Shown here in pieces: positions 18,094 to 25,391 of a stretch of DNA of 48,472 bases. The DNA comes from Saprospiraceae bacterium (GTDB lineage Bacteria > Bacteroidota > Bacteroidia > Chitinophagales > Saprospiraceae), in the NCBI GenBank assembly GCA_022448945.1, contig JAKVCV010000025.1, positions 1 to 48,472 on the forward strand. Reading direction: 5' to 3'. The first letter of the stretch is position 1. The number at the start of each line of letters is the position of its first letter. The position numbers were made by a program, and so were the translations under genes. The notes below the pieces were generated by a model. That model saw nothing but the letters and a program-made list of their open reading frames with translations. It ran no database searches and had not been told where the DNA came from.

Positions 18094-18894
18094 ATGCAAT
18101 TTAATAGAGCATTTAAATATGGTGATGGATTGTTTGAGACAATCCGTGTAAGTAATGGCAAGATTCTATTTGTTGAGTACCATTTTAAAAGACTTTCTTT
18201 AGGTTTGAATTTATTGAAAATGCACAACTCAACTAATAAATTAACATTTTCTGAATTTCAAAATATTATTCACCAACATTTAAAAACAAAAAAGGATAAA
18301 AACCTCAGGGTTAGGATCACTTTTTATAGAGAGCAAGGTGGTTTATATACACCACATAAAAATTCCTTCGCCTATTTTGTCGAATCGTCTATTTTGTCTT
18401 CATCTTCATATAAACTCAATAGAAATGGTTTGAAGATTGGTCTTTGCAGTAAAGTAAGACTTCCTGTTGATAATATATCTAACCTTAAGACTATTAGTGC
18501 TCTGCCTTATGTATTAGCAGCAATAGAAAAAAAAGAAAACAAATGGGATGATTGTCTTATTTTAAATTCTAATGGAATGATTGCTGAATCAGTAGCAGCT
18601 AATGTTTTTATGATAAAAGGGAATGCCCTTATTACACCTGCTTTATCAGAGGGCTGTATTATGGGAGTAATGCGTTCTAACGTATTAAATATTACTAAGA
18701 AACTTAATTTACAAAAAATAGAAAAAACGTTATTTTTAGAAGAACTAGAAGACGCTGATGAATTATTTTTGACAAATACCATTAAAGGTATTCAATGGGT
18801 AGAACAAATTGAGGGGGTTGATAATAATTTAAAAAATCATTATGCAAAGAAAATCATTAAAGAATTAAACACTAATATTAAGTGTGTAAATTAA
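18094..18894 (+). CDS. Class IV (branched-chain/ADC-lyase fold) PLP enzyme with short N terminus
   Basis: Fold-type IV PLP enzyme of 266 residues: a branched-chain or D-amino-acid aminotransferase or aminodeoxychorismate lyase. Seen are FKYGDGLFETIRV (7-19), Arg33, the PLP lysine Lys132 in NLKTISALPYVLA, the Glu165 site in IAESVAANVF, and a phosphate-binding LFLTNTIKGIQWV near 225. Relatives such as PabC start 12-20 residues earlier with a first beta-strand (INGxxx) before the NRAFxYGDG block. Here the first ATG falls just before that block, and the same frame is stopped three bases upstream by the end of the preceding gene. Either the family strand is really missing or a non-ATG start is used. 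PabC-like activity is the likeliest, by the small size. Confidence 0.83.
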   Translation: MQFNRAFKYGDGLFETIRVSNGKILFVEYHFKRLSLGLNLLKMHNSTNKLTFSEFQNIIHQHLKTKKDKNLRVRITFYREQGGLYTPHKNSFAYFVESSILSSSSYKLNRNGLKIGLCSKVRLPVDNISNLKTISALPYVLAAIEKKENKWDDCLILNSNGMIAESVAANVFMIKGNALITPALSEGCIMGVMRSNVLNITKKLNLQKIEKTLFLEELEDADELFLTNTIKGIQWVEQIEGVDNNLKNHYAKKIIKELNTNIKCVN

Positions 18895-18910
18895 TTTTAA
18901 TAGGGTATAT

Positions 18911-19510
18911 CTATTTTTTTCCAGCAGCAGCTTTTGCCTTTTGTTCTTGCAATTTTATGTTACGCTGCCATTGTGCATGTACATAATTGTGAAAGTGCTT
19001 GTATTCTTCACCTGAAAAAAAGAGTAGATTTGCTAGTAGTGGTTCCGGTTGTTTGTAGCCATTAATAATGTGTAATCTGTTGAACTTTTCATCTAATATA
19101 ACATAAGAAGGATAACTAAGTGCTCCTTCAAGAAGCGAATAAGCAAGGATATGTACTTTTCCTCTGCCTCCAGTTTTTTTGAATGTTGGGTCTGAATTCA
19201 TAAAAGTTGTACCCTTGAAATTAATTGTATCCATCCCTTCCGCATCAAACTTTACAGCGTAGTAATTCTGATTCATATAATTTACAATCGAAGGATTAGC
19301 GAATGTGGTTGCATCCATTCTTTTACACCATCCACACCAGGCGGTATAGAAATCTATAAAAATCTTCTTGGGTTTTTCATCTTTTTTAGATTTTGCAACT
19401 GCTTCATCCCAAGTAATCCAATTAATTTTAGCTGACTCTTTTGGTTGATCAGATTGTGCTAGTAATAAATAGGGAAAGAAAAAAGCAAGGATAATAGCTA
19501 TGTACTTCAT
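18911..19510 (-). CDS. Secreted thioredoxin-fold protein with CGWC motif
   Basis: Exported thiol-disulfide or reductase-type thioredoxin-like protein of 199 residues. The signal peptide MKYIAIILAFFFPYLLLAQ is followed by a thioredoxin fold with KKIFIDFYTAWCGWCKRMD; the redox pair is Cys59 and Cys62 in this numbering. The cis-Pro region is YPSYVILD. The first in-frame start codon, TTG at 19537, would only lengthen the signal peptide, so the ATG at 19510 was chosen. Such proteins resemble the C-terminal domain of DsbD or the DUF255 group and probably reduce periplasmic proteins. A basic, alanine-rich tail ends the protein. It converges with the aminotransferase gene with only 16 bp between the stops. 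Confidence 0.82.
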   Translation of the reverse strand: MKYIAIILAFFFPYLLLAQSDQPKESAKINWITWDEAVAKSKKDEKPKKIFIDFYTAWCGWCKRMDATTFANPSIVNYMNQNYYAVKFDAEGMDTINFKGTTFMNSDPTFKKTGGRGKVHILAYSLLEGALSYPSYVILDEKFNRLHIINGYKQPEPLLANLLFFSGEEYKHFHNYVHAQWQRNIKLQEQKAKAAAGKK

Positions 19511-19856
19511 ATTGTATTTTATTTTCTTTGAAATCAAATTTTTGATTCAATCGCAAAATAAGAAAAATAATTTTAAAGTATATTCCATTTTAATTCATAA
19601 CTGATATTTAGTTATTAAATACATACTTTATGATAAAAAAATAAGCGTGTTTTTAAGAATGAAATACAAATGTCTGTCAAGTTTTAGTTTTTTAATATAG
19701 TTGAAATAATTTTTAAACTCTATCTTTTTATAAAAGTGTTTTAATTCAATTCTTTAATTTAGAAACTGAATGTTTGCAATCCTATTTTTAGATTTTATTA
19801 AAATCTCAAACTCTTTACTAAATTTGAGTATATTTTATAATTAATAAAGAAACTAA
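19511..19856. other. Divergent intergenic region, thioredoxin gene / thioesterase gene
   Basis: About 350 bp of AT-rich sequence with no ORF. It contains a 17-bp palindrome (AGATTTTATTAAAATCT, near 19790-19806) and a second dyad CTCAAA...TTTGAG beside it, directly upstream of the putative thioesterase promoter. No RNA gene was recognised. Confidence 0.5.
19819..19826 (+). promoter_or_regulatory. Putative -7 element TAAATTTG for the thioesterase gene
   Basis: Exact match to TAnnTTTG 30 bp before the start codon. A TTA, not TTG, lies 18 bp upstream. The element is inside the right arm of a small dyad, which could make it an operator. Confidence 0.4.
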
Positions 19857-20270
19857 ATGGATTTTAAAGTAAGCTTAGAACAACCGGTCGCATGGGGAGA
19901 CATGGATGCTTTTGGACATGTGAATAATACCGTTTATCTTAAATATTTTGAGACTGCAAGGGTCAAATATTTTGATAGTATTCCGGAGTTAGCAGGGTTT
20001 AAGGGTCATGAAATTCCTGTTTTAGCAAATATTTCATGTATGTTTAAAAAGCCTGTTGTTTATCCAGATACGCTTACATTAAAAGTAGGTGTTACTGAAT
20101 TAGGTCATGCAAGTTTAAAAATGTCCTGTGAAATGGTAAGTCCAAAAGTTGGAATAGCTGCTTTTGCAGTTTGTACAATTGTTCTGGTTGACATAAATAA
20201 AGGGCATAGTGTTCGTATGCCATCATTATGGAAAGAAGCAATTGAGAAAATAGAAGAACGAACTTATTAG
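19857..20270 (+). CDS. Acyl-CoA thioesterase, 4HBT/YbgC-like hotdog fold
   Basis: Hydrolyses acyl-CoA thioesters. The 137-residue protein shows the 4-hydroxybenzoyl-CoA thioesterase signature WGDMDAFGHVNNTVYLKYFETARVKYF cut here into WGDMDAFGHVNN and YLKYFETAR, with catalytic Asp17 and the usual hotdog helix after it. Length is typical of the YbgC/FcbC group. It is 53 bp upstream of a flavin monooxygenase gene on the same strand and may form an operon with it. Its acyl substrate is unknown, and there is no reason in the sequence to tie it to the PUFA synthase. Confidence 0.87.
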   Translation: MDFKVSLEQPVAWGDMDAFGHVNNTVYLKYFETARVKYFDSIPELAGFKGHEIPVLANISCMFKKPVVYPDTLTLKVGVTELGHASLKMSCEMVSPKVGIAAFAVCTIVLVDINKGHSVRMPSLWKEAIEKIEERTY

Positions 20271-20323
20271 ACTTGCTAAATTGTTTTTCGGCCAAAGAAA
20301 ATTATAATTAATAACATCTATGC

Positions 20324-21904
20324 ATGAATTCAGAAGCGGAATATGACATTCTTATAGTAGGGTATAGTATGCTCGGAAATGTTGCAGCATTGTTACTGGC
20401 AAACCTTGGGATGACTGTAGCTGTAGTAGAGAAAAGACAATTGTCTGATGTTTTATTGGCTAAATCGGCAAGGATTGATGATGAAGTAATGATGATCTTT
20501 GAACATATAGGAATTGCTGATGAAGTATCTGATATTTTATTCCCATTGCAGGGAATGCAGGTGATAGGTAAAGACAACAGGGTGTTACTTGAATTCAATC
20601 ATTTATTTCATAGTAAATTTGCTCCTCTTTTTGGGTTTTATCAACCAGATCTCCAAAAAATACTCCAGCAAAAAGCTTTAAAAAACAAAAATATTAGTGT
20701 TTTTGCTGGCTATGAAGTAGAAACTTTTGAACAAAAAAGAAATAAGGTCGATGTGTTTTTTGCATCAACAGGAAATAAAGATTTTAAAACTGTTTCTGCA
20801 TCATATTTGTTGGTTTGTAATGGACAATACAGTAATATTGCTGATTATATAGATATTGAAATAGAAGATTTTAAATATCACAGCTCTGTTTTATGTGTTG
20901 ATACATATAGTAAAACTGATACGTCTCTTCATACATATGCTCAAACTATTTATGATGCTGAATTTCCTGTTACACGAATCAATAATGATTCAAGGCATCA
21001 GCGATGGGAATTCCAGATTGGGGAAGAAAAGATTAATGATTCTCAAACTTCTGAATTAGTGCGTAAATTGTTGGATGAATTAAGTACAGACGACTTACAA
21101 ATTGAATCTGCATTTATCTATAATTTTGAGTCCAGAATTTTGTCACAGTGGTATCTTGATAGGGTATTAATTGCTGGTGATGCTGCTCATATTATGCCTC
21201 CTTATCTTGGAATGGGTTTGGCTGCTGGAATTAAGGATATATACAATTTTGGATGGAAGTTGAAATTGATAAAGGAAAAGGTTCTTTCAGAAAGGATATT
21301 AGATACATATCAAAAGGAAAGAGCACCAAATGTTCGTTATTTGGTTCGGCTTAATTTATGGATAAAACGTCTTTTTAAATCAAGTAAACTAAGATGGTTA
21401 AAAGGTGTTGTTCCTGTAATTCCAAAATGGTTATTGAAGAGAAGCTTAAGTACAGAGAATCAAATTAGAACAGGAATAATTGGTAATAGATCTAAAGGAG
21501 CAGGTAGATTATTACTTTCTGCAAATATTGTAAACCACAAAGGAGCAATTGTTAGTTTAAATAGTGTAATAGGTAATAACTTTTCATTAATAGGTTTAAA
21601 TCATAATCCTGTAGATGCCCTGGGACCCGAACAACTTGAATTTCTTGCTAGCTTGGGAACGAGTTTTTATAATCTATCTTTATCAAAACAAAAATTTGTA
21701 AATGATAAACGATTCGCTATCAATATTTATGATATTGAATCTGATTTGCAAAAGTATTTAAAAAAGCATAAAGCTATTTATGTTTTAGTTCGTCCAGATA
21801 GAATTGTCTATGATTTTTGTGCGAATGCCGATAAACTGAATAAAACTGTGAATGAACTAAAATCCAAACTGCCCCTAAATAACAATGAAAAGGAGATGCT
21901 TTAA
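20324..21904 (+). CDS. MhpA/PheA-like FAD-dependent monooxygenase with altered N-terminal FAD motif
   Basis: Flavoprotein of 526 residues in the aromatic-ring hydroxylase group, nearest by eye to 3-(3-hydroxyphenyl)propionate hydroxylase. The ARIDDEVMMIFEHIGIADEV segment and the GD motif VLIAGDAAHIMPPYLGMGLAAG (split here as VLIAGDAAH and MPPYLGMGLAAG) followed by NFGWKLKLI match that group. The final 100 residues form the thioredoxin-like C-terminal domain of the family. The N-terminal nucleotide motif is unusual: VGYSMLGN in place of the usual GxGxxG, and the middle DG motif reads VCNGQYSN with Asn for the Asp. FAD binding and substrate are uncertain, but the frame is intact. The start ATG directly precedes the Rossmann strand. 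Confidence 0.8.
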   Translation: MNSEAEYDILIVGYSMLGNVAALLLANLGMTVAVVEKRQLSDVLLAKSARIDDEVMMIFEHIGIADEVSDILFPLQGMQVIGKDNRVLLEFNHLFHSKFAPLFGFYQPDLQKILQQKALKNKNISVFAGYEVETFEQKRNKVDVFFASTGNKDFKTVSASYLLVCNGQYSNIADYIDIEIEDFKYHSSVLCVDTYSKTDTSLHTYAQTIYDAEFPVTRINNDSRHQRWEFQIGEEKINDSQTSELVRKLLDELSTDDLQIESAFIYNFESRILSQWYLDRVLIAGDAAHIMPPYLGMGLAAGIKDIYNFGWKLKLIKEKVLSERILDTYQKERAPNVRYLVRLNLWIKRLFKSSKLRWLKGVVPVIPKWLLKRSLSTENQIRTGIIGNRSKGAGRLLLSANIVNHKGAIVSLNSVIGNNFSLIGLNHNPVDALGPEQLEFLASLGTSFYNLSLSKQKFVNDKRFAINIYDIESDLQKYLKKHKAIYVLVRPDRIVYDFCANADKLNKTVNELKSKLPLNNNEKEML

Positions 21905-21927
21905 AAATGCTAAACAATTTAATACTA

Positions 21928-21955
21928 TTAACTCGATAATTATTTAGTACCTTTA
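21928..21955 (+). promoter_or_regulatory. Weak candidate promoter for the rlmI-like gene
   Basis: TTA (21928-21930), 17 bp, TACCTTTA (21948-21955). Each box is one base off consensus. The predicted start would be at or near the ATG at 21962, giving a very short or absent leader. Confidence 0.25.
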
Positions 21956-21961
21956 TTTACT

Positions 21962-23158
21962 ATGGAAAACAACTATTCAAAGATTTACCTTAAGCATAAA
22001 AAAGACAACTTTGTAAGAAGGTTTCATCCATGGATTTTTTCAGGAGCAATTGCTAAAACTGATGGATATCTTGATGATGGCAGTATTGTAGAAGTTTATA
22101 GCAATAAAGATGAGTTTCTTGCTATAGGCCATTATCACAGGGGTAGTATTGCTGTTAAAATATTTTCTTATGAGAAAGTAATCCCTGATGCAGAATTTTG
22201 GTTTAATAAGTTGCATAAAGCTTTTTTAATACGCCAAAAACTAGGTTTTACTAAAAAAGGAAAATCATTGGCATATCGTTTAGTTCATGGAGAAGGAGAT
22301 GGTCTACCTGGGTTGATAATAGATGTTTATGAGCGGACAATTGTTATACAGGCACATTCCATAGGGATGTATTTGTCTAAAGGACTTATCACTGAGGCCT
22401 TAAAAAAGATTTATACAAATCAGATTGATATTATTTACGATAAAAGTAAGAATTCTCTTCCCAAAGATTATGCAGAAAATATTCAGAATTCTTATTTGTG
22501 GGGGACTCCTAAAAGCTCAGAATGTATTATAGATGAAAATAGTTGTCAATTTTATGTTAATTGGGATTCGGGGCAAAAGACAGGTTTCTTTCTTGATCAA
22601 AGAGATAATAGATTTTTGTTAAAACGTTTTTCTGAAGGTAAAAGAGTCCTCAATGCTTTTTGTTATTCTGGTGGATTTTCAGTTTATGCACTTAAAGCTG
22701 GTGCTGCAGAAGTCCATTCAGTTGATTCATCAGCAAAAGCCATAGAGATGGTAGAAAAAAATATCCTTCTAAATGGTTTGGAAAATTTAAATCACAAAAG
22801 CTTTAAAGCGGATGTTATGAAGTTTCTCAAAGAGCAAGATCATTCATACGATCTTATGATTCTTGATCCTCCTGCTTTTGCCAAGACTGTTTCTAAAAGA
22901 CACAAAGCAGTTCAAGCCTATAAACGCTTGAATATTGAAGGTTTAAAATTAGTTGCAAAGGGTGGGGTCTTATTTACTTTTTCCTGTTCGCAGGTGGTTG
23001 ATAATCAACTGTTTTACAATACTGTTACGGCAGCAGCAATTGAGGCTAAGCGCAAGGTGAGGGTCTTATACAGATTGACACAACCTGCAGATCATCCTGT
23101 AAATATATTTCATCCTGAAGGGAATTATTTAAAAGGCCTGGTTTTATATGTAGAGTAA
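21962..23158 (+). CDS. rlmI: RlmI-like class I SAM-dependent rRNA methyltransferase
   Basis: Methylates a cytosine C5 in 23S rRNA in characterised relatives (RlmI/YccW). The 398-residue protein has an N-terminal PUA-like RNA-binding domain (about 1-80, HPWIFSGAI), a middle EEHEE region with VHGEGDGLPGLIIDVY, and the Rossmann methyltransferase domain with VLNAFCYSGGFSVYALKAGA (motif I), VDSSAKAIE, and LDPPAFAK (motif IV, near 300). A cysteine follows in FTFSCSQVV, consistent with the catalytic cysteine of the family. GQKTGFFLDQRDNR is the conserved block preceding motif I. The exact target base is inferred from the family. Confidence 0.9.
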   Translation: MENNYSKIYLKHKKDNFVRRFHPWIFSGAIAKTDGYLDDGSIVEVYSNKDEFLAIGHYHRGSIAVKIFSYEKVIPDAEFWFNKLHKAFLIRQKLGFTKKGKSLAYRLVHGEGDGLPGLIIDVYERTIVIQAHSIGMYLSKGLITEALKKIYTNQIDIIYDKSKNSLPKDYAENIQNSYLWGTPKSSECIIDENSCQFYVNWDSGQKTGFFLDQRDNRFLLKRFSEGKRVLNAFCYSGGFSVYALKAGAAEVHSVDSSAKAIEMVEKNILLNGLENLNHKSFKADVMKFLKEQDHSYDLMILDPPAFAKTVSKRHKAVQAYKRLNIEGLKLVAKGGVLFTFSCSQVVDNQLFYNTVTAAAIEAKRKVRVLYRLTQPADHPVNIFHPEGNYLKGLVLYVE

Positions 23159-23199
23159 AAGTAGAAAGCTATAAGTGATCTGTGCAGTAAATCCTTTTT

Positions 23200-23727
23200 T
23201 TATACAATCTGATAAATATCATTCAATTGTCTACCTAAACCATCATAATCTAAACCATAACCTAATAGAAAATGATTGGGTACTGAAAAGCCAACATATT
23301 TTAGTGGTATTTCATATTCCATTGCATCAGGTTTGACAAGCAGCGTCAGAATTGAAACTGATTTTGGATTTAGTTTATGCAATTCAGGTAAAAAACTGTG
23401 AAATGTTCTTCCTGTGTCTACTATATCTTCAAGTAATATTATATCGCGACCTTCTAAATTGGTATCTAAACCCAGCATTGTGGTGATTTTGCCACTACTT
23501 TCTGTGCCTTCATAAGACTTGAGCTTCACAAAACTTACCTCACATTCAATATCAATATATTTGAAAACATCCCCGGCAACACGAAATACTCCGTTAAGAA
23601 TTCCCAGGAATATCGGTTTTTTGTCTTTGTATTCTACATTAATCTCCTCACAAACTTCTTTTAAACGATTTTGAATTTGTTCGCTAGTAAGAAATATTTC
23701 AAAATCTTTACCATTGCAATTTATCAT
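23200..23727 (-). CDS. hpt: Hypoxanthine phosphoribosyltransferase
   Basis: Purine salvage enzyme that makes IMP (and GMP) from hypoxanthine or guanine and PRPP. The 175-residue protein carries the PRPP-binding motif IILLEDIVDTGRT at about residues 97-109 and the base-binding end VGFSVPNHFLLGYGLDYDG. The start was set at the ATG at 23727; a TTG two codons upstream is also in frame. It follows the SDR gene by about 25 bp on the same strand, and both probably share the promoter near 24600. It could recover hypoxanthine released by the futalosine hydrolase elsewhere in the window, though no linkage is seen. Confidence 0.92.
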   Translation of the reverse strand: MINCNGKDFEIFLTSEQIQNRLKEVCEEINVEYKDKKPIFLGILNGVFRVAGDVFKYIDIECEVSFVKLKSYEGTESSGKITTMLGLDTNLEGRDIILLEDIVDTGRTFHSFLPELHKLNPKSVSILTLLVKPDAMEYEIPLKYVGFSVPNHFLLGYGLDYDGLGRQLNDIYQIV

Positions 23728-23752
23728 AGTCAAAATAATTGTGAATTAAATA

Positions 23753-24541
23753 TTATAAACATTTTGTTCTTCCTCCATCAACTGGGACATTAATTCCATT
23801 GATATACGCTGCAGCGGGTGAAGCCAGAAAAGCAATAGCATTTGCCACTTCATTAGCTTCTGCAAAGCGTCCTGCAGGGATGATACTTTTCATTGTAGCA
23901 CTTGTCTCTTCTATCGTTTTACCTTGTTTTTTTGCTTTGTTTTCAATTATAGATTGTAATCGAACGGTATTTGTTGCTCCAGGCAATACATTATTAACTG
24001 TGATACCATGAATTCCCAATTCATTGGCCATAGTTTTTGCCCAACTGGCAACAGCACCACGAATGGTATTGGAAACGCCAAGACCGTTTAGCGGTTGTTT
24101 AACTGAGGTTGAAATCACATTAATAATACGTCCATATCCAGCGTTTATCATACTTGATTTTACTGCTGAAGTAAGAATATGATTACATATTAAATGCATT
24201 TCAAAAGCTCCTCTGAATTCATTGATGCCAGCATTTGCAATCGGACCACCTGGAGGACCACCTGTGTTATTTATAAGTATATGAATAACTTTGCCATTAC
24301 TTAAATAAGAATTTAATTTAGTTTCAAGCTCTTCAGGTTTTGAGAAATCGGCGCAAAGGTAGTTATGTGCCTGTCCATTTGAGCTGTCTAAATCAGATAC
24401 AGTAGCTATTAATCGGTCTTTATTCCGAGCAACTAAAGTCAGAGAAGCACCCATCTGTGCTAATTCAAGAGCTACTGCCTTTCCGATCCCTTGAGTACTG
24501 CCACAAACCATTGCATTTTTGCCAATTAAATTTAAGTCCAT
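23753..24541 (-). CDS. SDR-family oxidoreductase lacking the canonical Tyr-Lys pair
   Basis: Short-chain dehydrogenase/reductase fold of 262 residues. The cofactor motif is CGSTQGIG (13-20), and NNTGGPPGGP replaces the usual NNAG. In the active site ISTS supplies a serine, but where YxxxK is expected the sequence reads SNTIR, leaving no catalytic Tyr-Lys pair. The GGPPxG variant subgroup of SDRs is known to depart from the catalytic tetrad. It may still bind NAD(P)H. The substrate is unknown. It is the first gene of a probable two-gene unit with hpt. Confidence 0.85.
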   Translation of the reverse strand: MDLNLIGKNAMVCGSTQGIGKAVALELAQMGASLTLVARNKDRLIATVSDLDSSNGQAHNYLCADFSKPEELETKLNSYLSNGKVIHILINNTGGPPGGPIANAGINEFRGAFEMHLICNHILTSAVKSSMINAGYGRIINVISTSVKQPLNGLGVSNTIRGAVASWAKTMANELGIHGITVNNVLPGATNTVRLQSIIENKAKKQGKTIEETSATMKSIIPAGRFAEANEVANAIAFLASPAAAYINGINVPVDGGRTKCL

Positions 24542-24586
24542 TAATGATGCTTTATTGAAATAAAATTAATCCTGATTACTTGCACA

Positions 24587-24616
24587 TAAAAGTATGAAAA
24601 AGAACAACAGCTTCAA
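24587..24616 (-). promoter_or_regulatory. Bacteroidota-type promoter for the SDR-hpt unit
   Basis: On the minus strand TTG (24614-24616), exactly 19 bp, then TACTTTTA (24587-24594), one base off TAnnTTTG. Start predicted near 24580, leader about 40 nt. Confidence 0.5.
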
Positions 24617-24773
24617 AATTGTTTTGTGCTTTATATTTACTTTTTGATTTAGAAAGAATTAACTGTTAGGGAATTATTTATATCATTCTATAAAAAGTAA
24701 ATTTTTAATTATCTAAAATTATTTGACTAACTTACATGTACAAATAATATAGCCTCAAAAACTAAATATAAGA

Positions 24774-25304
24774 GTGAAAGTCTTAGATGAGAATATAGTA
24801 AATCGTTTAAAGTACACGTCAACCTGTCAACATACTTTTAAAAAGTATAAACGAAAGATATTGCCCAAGGTTTTCTTTTATCTTTTTTTTACAATATTAT
24901 TTCAATTCTTTGCTTATGAGTTTAGTATTTTTCTTGAGAGTCAATCTAATAATATGAAATTTCAAGAACACGCTTCAGGTGGTTCAGCAGATATCAATGG
25001 TCTTTTAGCAATTTTATTTTTAATTATACCTATAGGTTTTTGTTTTTTCTTTTTCAGATTGTGGTTTTGTATAAGAGACTATAGAGATAATAAGCTATAT
25101 ATTACAGAAGATTTATATTTGACTTACATCGGCAACAAGGAACAAGAAAAGTTGATTGCTCAATTCCAAGAGCATGAAGATATAGATTTAAGAGACTTTT
25201 CAGCTCATCCTTTTGCTACATTAAATAAAAATACTCCAGTATATATTGTAAAGACTTCTATTACTAAAACCTTACTTGATATTGTGCCTGTTGATGAAGT
25301 TTAA
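24774..25304 (+). CDS. Small inner-membrane protein of unknown function (176 aa)
   Basis: Not recognised. Two membrane segments are clear: about 32-52 (KVFFYLFFTILFQFF) and 72-96 (LLAILFLIIPIGFCFFFFRLWF). A short outside loop joins them, and the polar C-terminal half of about 80 residues holds strand-like segments (KLYITEDLYLTYI, PVYIVKTSIT). The start appears to be GTG at 24774; no ATG is close by in frame. The layout is reminiscent of YcxB-like membrane proteins, which is a weak resemblance only. It is a single gene with a strong bidirectional terminator after it. Confidence 0.65.
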   Translation: MKVLDENIVNRLKYTSTCQHTFKKYKRKILPKVFFYLFFTILFQFFAYEFSIFLESQSNNMKFQEHASGGSADINGLLAILFLIIPIGFCFFFFRLWFCIRDYRDNKLYITEDLYLTYIGNKEQEKLIAQFQEHEDIDLRDFSAHPFATLNKNTPVYIVKTSITKTLLDIVPVDEV

Positions 25305-25335
25305 AATTATAATTCTTTGATTTATAAAAGTAAAA

Positions 25336-25377
25336 AAGGCCTTTAAAATAACTTTTAAAGGCCTTAACAATTTTTTT
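25336..25377. terminator. Bidirectional rho-independent terminator
   Basis: A 13-bp perfect stem (AAGGCCTTTAAAA and its complement) with a TAAC loop, followed on the plus strand by AACAATTTTTTT and on the minus strand by a run of six T. It lies between the convergent genes ending at 25304 (+) and 25392 (-). Confidence 0.85.
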
Positions 25378-25391
25378 CATTGAGAACTCTA

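Noticed and set aside
17722-18894. Possible single gene broken by a TAG stop (122-aa protein and aminotransferase in the same frame)
   Set aside because: The first protein has its own signal peptide and the second is a cytoplasmic PLP enzyme, so a fusion makes no sense; coupling is more likely.
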